DNA from: CAZFGK01 sp964518635
GTDB lineage: Bacteria > Zixibacteria > MSB-5A5 > GN15 > FEB-12
DNA: 64,000 nt
Assembly (NCBI GenBank): GCA_964518635.1
Contig: CAZFGK010000013.1
Coordinates: 1 to 64,000, forward strand
Reading direction: 5' to 3'
Position numbers and translations under genes: made by a program. Positions 60,405 through 64,000 of the stretch are shown here, in pieces. The first letter of the stretch is position 1. Each line of letters begins with the position of its first letter. The notes under the pieces were generated by a model that was not told the origin of the DNA, made no database searches, and saw nothing but the letters and a program-made list of their open reading frames with translations.

Positions 60405-61853
60405 TTACTGTCCCTGCGCTAAGGTATATCCTGCTTCGCCGTCGAAGTCATAGAGGCATTCGATCTTCACGAACTCTATGTGAGCTGCGGTCATTCTGTT
60501 TAAGAGCGAAGCAACCCGATCGTGAGGAGAATTCATCTCTTTGGGACCAAGGAAACGGCAGCGGAATTGATCGGTACAGAAAGTCTCCGGGAATCCATCC
60601 GGCCAGACCTTTACACCACGATTACTCAGCAGACTAAGCACAAAATGCTCTCCCTCGGTCGCTTGCTTCATTTCGGCGGCGAGCTGATCTGGCTTCCCTT
60701 TTGTCCACTGAACGAAGACATCAACCCCAGCAAGTCGTTTTTTTGCTGCCGGAGGTGCGGGGCGAAGGACGAGCCGTGCGGTATCGAGTGTTTTGTACTC
60801 AACTGGCTTGAGTGTGTTTGGAACTTTGCCCAGGTTGCTGATGACTGCATCGGCAAACTCTTTCGTTCCGACTTTCTGACGGCTATTGCTCTCAGTAAAG
60901 ATATCGTAGGTGTGAATTCCACTTTCAATGGTCGTCAGCCAGGCATTGTGGACGCGGGCCGCTACCTCCGGTTGACCGATATGGACGAGCATCATCACCG
61001 CACCAAGAAGCAATCCAGACGGATTCGCCATATTTTGACCCGCACGACGAGGGGCAGAACCGTGAATCGCCTCAAACATTGCGCACTGAACGCCGATGTT
61101 GGACGAACCAGCCAATCCGACCGAACCAGCGATCTGAGCTGCAACGTCCGACAGAATATCCCCGTACAAGTTCGGCATCACGATGACATCGAACGCCTCT
61201 GGTGTATCTGCAAGTTTCGCTGCGCCAATATCGACAATCCAATGTTCCTTTTCGATATCTGGATACTCGGTACCGATTTCATCAAAGACTTTATGAAAAA
61301 GCCCATCGGTCATCTTCATGATATTGTCTTTGGTAAAACAGGTCACCTTCTTGCGACCGTTGGCGCGAGCATATTCGAATGCATACCGAACAATTCGCTC
61401 AGAGCCGGGACGAGTGATGATTTTCAAACACTGATAGACCTGGTCGGTCAGACGATACTCGATGCCAGCGTACGTATCTTCTTCATTTTCACGAACGATC
61501 ACGACATCCATGATAGGATGCTTAGTCGAAACAAACGGGTGATAACTGACACAGGGGCGAACATTTGCGTAGAGTCCAAGCGTCTTCCGGGTAGTGACAT
61601 TCAGACTTTTGAAGCCGCCCCCTTGTGGCGTGGTGATTGGCGCTTTAAGGAAGACTTGTGTCCGACGGAGCGACTCCCAGGAGGAGGGATCGATCCCCGC
61701 GCTGTTCCCCCGCATATACACTTTTTCGCCGATTTCGATCTCTTCAATATCAATCATGGCTCCGGCTTCCTGCATAATACGCAGGGTTGCCGCCATGATT
61801 TCCGGTCCGATGCCGTCGCCATGCGCGACGGTGATAGCACGCCGAGAGGCCAT
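60405..61853 (-). CDS. icd: Isocitrate dehydrogenase, long (Thermus-type) form
   Basis: The 482-aa enzyme oxidises isocitrate to 2-oxoglutarate and CO2. Dehydrogenase blocks AHGDGIGPEIMAATLRI, LGLYANVRP, VIVRENEEDTYAGIEY, MKMTDGLFHKVF and VMPNLYGDILSDVAAQIAGSVGLAGSSNIG are present, with substrate-binding Arg and Asp residues. The last 140 residues form an extra small domain, as in Thermus thermophilus and some other bacteria, absent from E. coli Icd. AAGGAG lies 7 nt before the ATG. Cofactor preference is not certain. It leads the purE-purK run, an unrelated but close partner set. Confidence 0.94.
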   Translation of the reverse strand: MASRRAITVAHGDGIGPEIMAATLRIMQEAGAMIDIEEIEIGEKVYMRGNSAGIDPSSWESLRRTQVFLKAPITTPQGGGFKSLNVTTRKTLGLYANVRPCVSYHPFVSTKHPIMDVVIVRENEEDTYAGIEYRLTDQVYQCLKIITRPGSERIVRYAFEYARANGRKKVTCFTKDNIMKMTDGLFHKVFDEIGTEYPDIEKEHWIVDIGAAKLADTPEAFDVIVMPNLYGDILSDVAAQIAGSVGLAGSSNIGVQCAMFEAIHGSAPRRAGQNMANPSGLLLGAVMMLVHIGQPEVAARVHNAWLTTIESGIHTYDIFTESNSRQKVGTKEFADAVISNLGKVPNTLKPVEYKTLDTARLVLRPAPPAAKKRLAGVDVFVQWTKGKPDQLAAEMKQATEGEHFVLSLLSNRGVKVWPDGFPETFCTDQFRCRFLGPKEMNSPHDRVASLLNRMTAAHIEFVKIECLYDFDGEAGYTLAQGQ

Positions 61854-61983
61854 GCGAAAACTCCTTACTCATTCAATTTTCAAATCAACTGATGCAGTCG
61901 AAAGAGAGGACTCCCTTCGCTGTCAGCGCGGAAACTGTGATTATAGAACAGCGACCCAGAGAGGTCAATTGATCGCATGACCT

Positions 61984-62871
61984 TCAAAAATCAAAAGAAT
62001 TGAACGTTCCGGATGAGAAATAGCGACAGGTGACAGTCCGATCATTTCCTACACCGTCTAGACTGGTTACTTGAACGAGGGTATTCAGGCAAAAGGAACA
62101 GTTTTTCTGGCTGACCAGAAGCCAGTCTCCGGGCAGGATGGCAATTTTGTCACCTTCGTGGATCGTAACAAGCTCACTTAGCTTTTTCATGCGAGATCGC
62201 AGTTGGTTGATATCGCCTCGAAAGGAGAGTTTGGTCAGCAGATTCTCGCGGAGAAAGCCCTCCTGTCGGGAAGGGGAATTCAAGTAGTCGATTCCATCTT
62301 TGGAGAAAAAATAGAGGTCGTTCAGGGTGTCGCGTGCTCCTACTGTTTTCTCTTCCTCGAAATTGAAACCGTCATCTTTGGCCCCGGATTTCCCACGACC
62401 GCGAATGGGAAGGCGAAATTCCCCGGTCGGTCGACAGATCGCACCTACCATTTCTCTACTGCGAGCTTCGGAGCCGTCTGTGTAAACAACCGAGACGGTA
62501 ACAAGCAACGGCATAAAGTTGATTAATCCTTCGGAAACATACTCGATCCAGGGATCGCTGATATCAACGTCGCCGAGAAAAAGATCGCCGTTGAAAGGTC
62601 CACAGGGTATAGAATCGGGAAAGCCCTCGGGCTGCTTCTGTCGCGGGCATACAAACACATTGTACCCAGCGACCCCTTCCTCAGACTCCATCGACCAGCG
62701 AACAATCAATCTCCGTGACCCCGGCTCGACCTCAATTTGCGTCGGAATCGGTCGCTTCACCCCTTCAATTGGTCTGACCAGTGGTTTCCCAGCCCCCCCG
62801 GGCGAACAACCCTGCAGAAGCATTACGAGTGGCAAAATCAGGGTGAAAAGTAAAACTGACAGAGATGACAT
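61984..62871 (-). CDS. Lipoprotein with a fibronectin-III-like domain, unknown function
   Basis: From the ATG at 62871 the product is 295 aa. A signal ends in lipobox MLLQGC (Cys22). A fibronectin type III-like strand set follows (TQIEVEPGSRRLIVRWSMESEEGVAGYNVFVCPR, about 45-80, and PLLVTVSVVYTDGSEARSREMVG). The C-terminal half (DTLNDLYFFSKDGIDYLNSPSRQEGF) is unassigned; its last Cys pair (NCSFCLN) resembles a redox or metal site. The open frame extends upstream to 63339 but crosses the divergent STAS gene. Function unknown. Confidence 0.6.
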   Translation of the reverse strand: MSSLSVLLFTLILPLVMLLQGCSPGGAGKPLVRPIEGVKRPIPTQIEVEPGSRRLIVRWSMESEEGVAGYNVFVCPRQKQPEGFPDSIPCGPFNGDLFLGDVDISDPWIEYVSEGLINFMPLLVTVSVVYTDGSEARSREMVGAICRPTGEFRLPIRGRGKSGAKDDGFNFEEEKTVGARDTLNDLYFFSKDGIDYLNSPSRQEGFLRENLLTKLSFRGDINQLRSRMKKLSELVTIHEGDKIAILPGDWLLVSQKNCSFCLNTLVQVTSLDGVGNDRTVTCRYFSSGTFNSFDF

Positions 62872-63088
62872 CTGGCTCAAACTATTGAGCTGCCGATGCA
62901 ACGTCAATCTTCGAATCTGCGTATGAACTCTGGACTCCTCCCCTTCTTCGCCGAAATCTGCTTGCTCACTCTTGCCGGATGGGTGACCTTTTGAAAGCAG
63001 CAGATTTTTCCCTGACCGGGCAGCCAGTTCAGGGAGGGTAAGACGAGACAAGAGTTGTACGACTGAATCGATTAGCAGAGGAGAAGCT

Positions 63089-63427
63089 ATGAAACTCGGT
63101 GTTCGAGAAGAGCACGGTATTCTGATTCTGGAGCCACATGGAAAGATCATGGGCGGTCCGGATGCTACCGCGCTGCAGGACAAATTGTATGAAGCAATTG
63201 AACAGGACAAGAAGCGGATCGTTATCGACCTCGCGCAGGTCGACTGGATGAACTCGACCGGACTCGGGATACTTATCTCCGGCTTCACCACCCTTCGCAA
63301 TAACGGCGGCATTCTCAAACTTGCGAATGTGACCGACAAGATTCAGTCACTCCTGACCATAACTAAACTGGTCACTGTTTTTGAAGCCCATGACTCAGTC
63401 GATTCGGCGGTGAGGAGCTTCTCTTGA
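63089..63427 (+). CDS. Anti-sigma factor antagonist (STAS domain)
   Basis: The 112-aa protein is a single STAS domain of the SpoIIAA/RsbV type. The phosphorylation site is Ser56 in VDWMNSTGLGILISGFTTL, and the N-terminal strands (GVREEHGILILEPHGKIMGG) and final strand are typical. In its unphosphorylated form such a protein releases a sigma factor by binding the anti-sigma kinase. GAGGAG lies 5 nt before the ATG. The kinase is encoded 64 bases downstream. Confidence 0.92.
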   Translation: MKLGVREEHGILILEPHGKIMGGPDATALQDKLYEAIEQDKKRIVIDLAQVDWMNSTGLGILISGFTTLRNNGGILKLANVTDKIQSLLTITKLVTVFEAHDSVDSAVRSFS

Positions 63428-63491
63428 GCAGACTCTTCACTTTCTTACATAATGAGCTTCCGAAGCACATTGTCGCTGGGGGGTCGCGCGA

Positions 63492-63914
63492 ATGAGCCAG
63501 CCCTCACTCAATCGTCAAGAGCTCCGTGTCCCCTCAAACATGAATGCCCTGGTTGCCATCGATGACTTTGTCGAGGGGCATCTTCGTTCCCTCGGTGCTC
63601 CAGAGGTCCTCATTGCGGATATCGCTATCTCCGTTTCAGAACTCGTCACCAATGCGGTGATTCATGGGAATGCCCAGGATCCTACCCGCTTTGTTATTGC
63701 ATCTATCGGATGCCAGCAGGGGAAGATTGAAATTTCAATTGGAGACCAGGGGAATGGTTTTCTCCCTGACGAAATTGCTGACCCGCTTGCAGATGAAAAC
63801 CTTCTGAAAAGTGTCGGGCGTGGTGTCTTTATTGTCCGCGCGCTGATGGATTCTGTCAGCATCGACCCGACACCGCACGGTACCACCATCACCATCACTA
63901 AACAGATCTCATAG
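63492..63914 (+). CDS. Anti-sigma factor serine kinase, RsbW/SpoIIAB-like
   Basis: The 140-aa ATPase of the GHKL superfamily has the N-box ELVTNAVIHGN (Glu50, Asn54), G1 box GDQGNGF (83-89, Asp85) and G2 box VGRGVFIVR (108-115). Such kinases phosphorylate the STAS partner and hold a sigma factor; the sigma gene itself is not visible. It follows the STAS gene in the same direction, a standard partner-switch pair. A membrane-spanning frame begins just after its stop. Confidence 0.9.
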   Translation: MSQPSLNRQELRVPSNMNALVAIDDFVEGHLRSLGAPEVLIADIAISVSELVTNAVIHGNAQDPTRFVIASIGCQQGKIEISIGDQGNGFLPDEIADPLADENLLKSVGRGVFIVRALMDSVSIDPTPHGTTITITKQIS

Positions 63915-63924
63915 ATCGGCGGAG

Positions 63925-64000
63925 ATGACTCTCTCCTCTTTCATAAGCATTGCGGCCTTTCTCTGTGGTGCCTATTTGCTCTTTTTGGCCATCACGGTCG
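63925..64000 (+). CDS. N-terminus of a membrane protein, cut by the window edge
   Basis: The ATG at 63925 opens MTLSSFISIAAFLCGAYLLF, one hydrophobic helix with no stop before the window ends. Coming directly after an anti-sigma kinase gene, it could be the membrane part of an RsbU-type PP2C phosphatase or signalling sensor, but that is only context. The GGAG before the ATG is very close (about 1 nt). Confidence 0.4.
   Translation, partial: MTLSSFISIAAFLCGAYLLFLAITV

Noticed and set aside
60522..61892. 456-codon open frame on the plus strand over icd
   Set aside because: Fully antisense to a well-conserved dehydrogenase; Cys/His-rich composition without domain logic; no ribosome site suited to it.
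1..64000. CRISPR array, prophage or insertion sequence
   Set aside because: No regularly spaced direct repeats, integrase, transposase or phage structural gene was seen on either strand.

Overview
This window is a stretch of bacterial chromosome with about 65 protein genes, four complete tRNA genes and one cobalamin riboswitch. It carries no rRNA, CRISPR array, transposase or phage gene. The cell is clearly diderm: there are lipoproteins, a TonB-dependent receptor, a secretin and a LolD/MacB-like exporter. Exported proteins with C-terminal 'DIGDLTRxVDxLF' repeats, the type IV pilus alignment cluster and moderate GC content suggest a member of the FCB superphylum or a neighbouring candidate phylum (Zixibacteria-like). 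That placement is inference from gene style and was not tested by a tree.

Layout. 1-1273: the start of tuf and a tRNA-Thr / tRNA-Gly pair, split by a small lipoprotein gene and a hairpin-rich repeat. 1419-5625: a two-gene ABC exporter and two secreted proteins. 5731-12985 (minus): a nadK, dxs, prenyl synthase, xseB, xseA, uvrC run. 13108-21710 (minus): an envelope and translation block in which the familiar rplM-rpsI and rpsB-tsf-pyrH-frr-uppS-cdsA order is broken by a divergent CBS protein / secreted protein pair and followed by a UbiA-type prenyltransferase and an NlpC/P60 lipoprotein. 21871-28513: a secreted beta-propeller, a queuosine-precursor transporter, an aquaporin next to an ACR3 arsenite carrier, RtcB, a SprT-like protein and mtnA. 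28649-37569 (minus): an Ig-repeat lipoprotein and a pilus cluster (prepilin, pilM, N, O, P, Q). 37898-40264: a large secreted subtilase. 40355-50550: peptidases, DNA and RNA methyltransferases, an HAD phosphatase and DedA. 50669-53599: tRNA-Arg, an SbtA-like transporter, a bacilliredoxin and a zinc-ribbon protein. 53824-57653: promoter, B12 riboswitch, BtuB-like receptor and a YVTN beta-propeller. 57707-61853: ferredoxin, an iodotyrosine-deiodinase-like flavoprotein, purK, purE and a long-form isocitrate dehydrogenase. 61984-64000: a lipoprotein, then an anti-sigma antagonist / anti-sigma kinase pair and the start of a membrane protein.

How genes work together. Dxs, the prenyl synthase, UppS, CdsA and the UbiA protein all lie on the isoprenoid and membrane-lipid route. 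PilM-PilQ build the inner-membrane alignment complex and outer-membrane pore for pili, with an unusual transfer of the AMIN domain to PilP. The B12 locus resembles the Bacteroides BtuB/BtuG corrinoid uptake pair, here in a different genomic style and with a dockerin-like tail on the propeller.

Most starts were chosen from Shine-Dalgarno sequences and family length. Several genes (dxs, uppS, xseA, cdsA) appear to use non-ATG starts.
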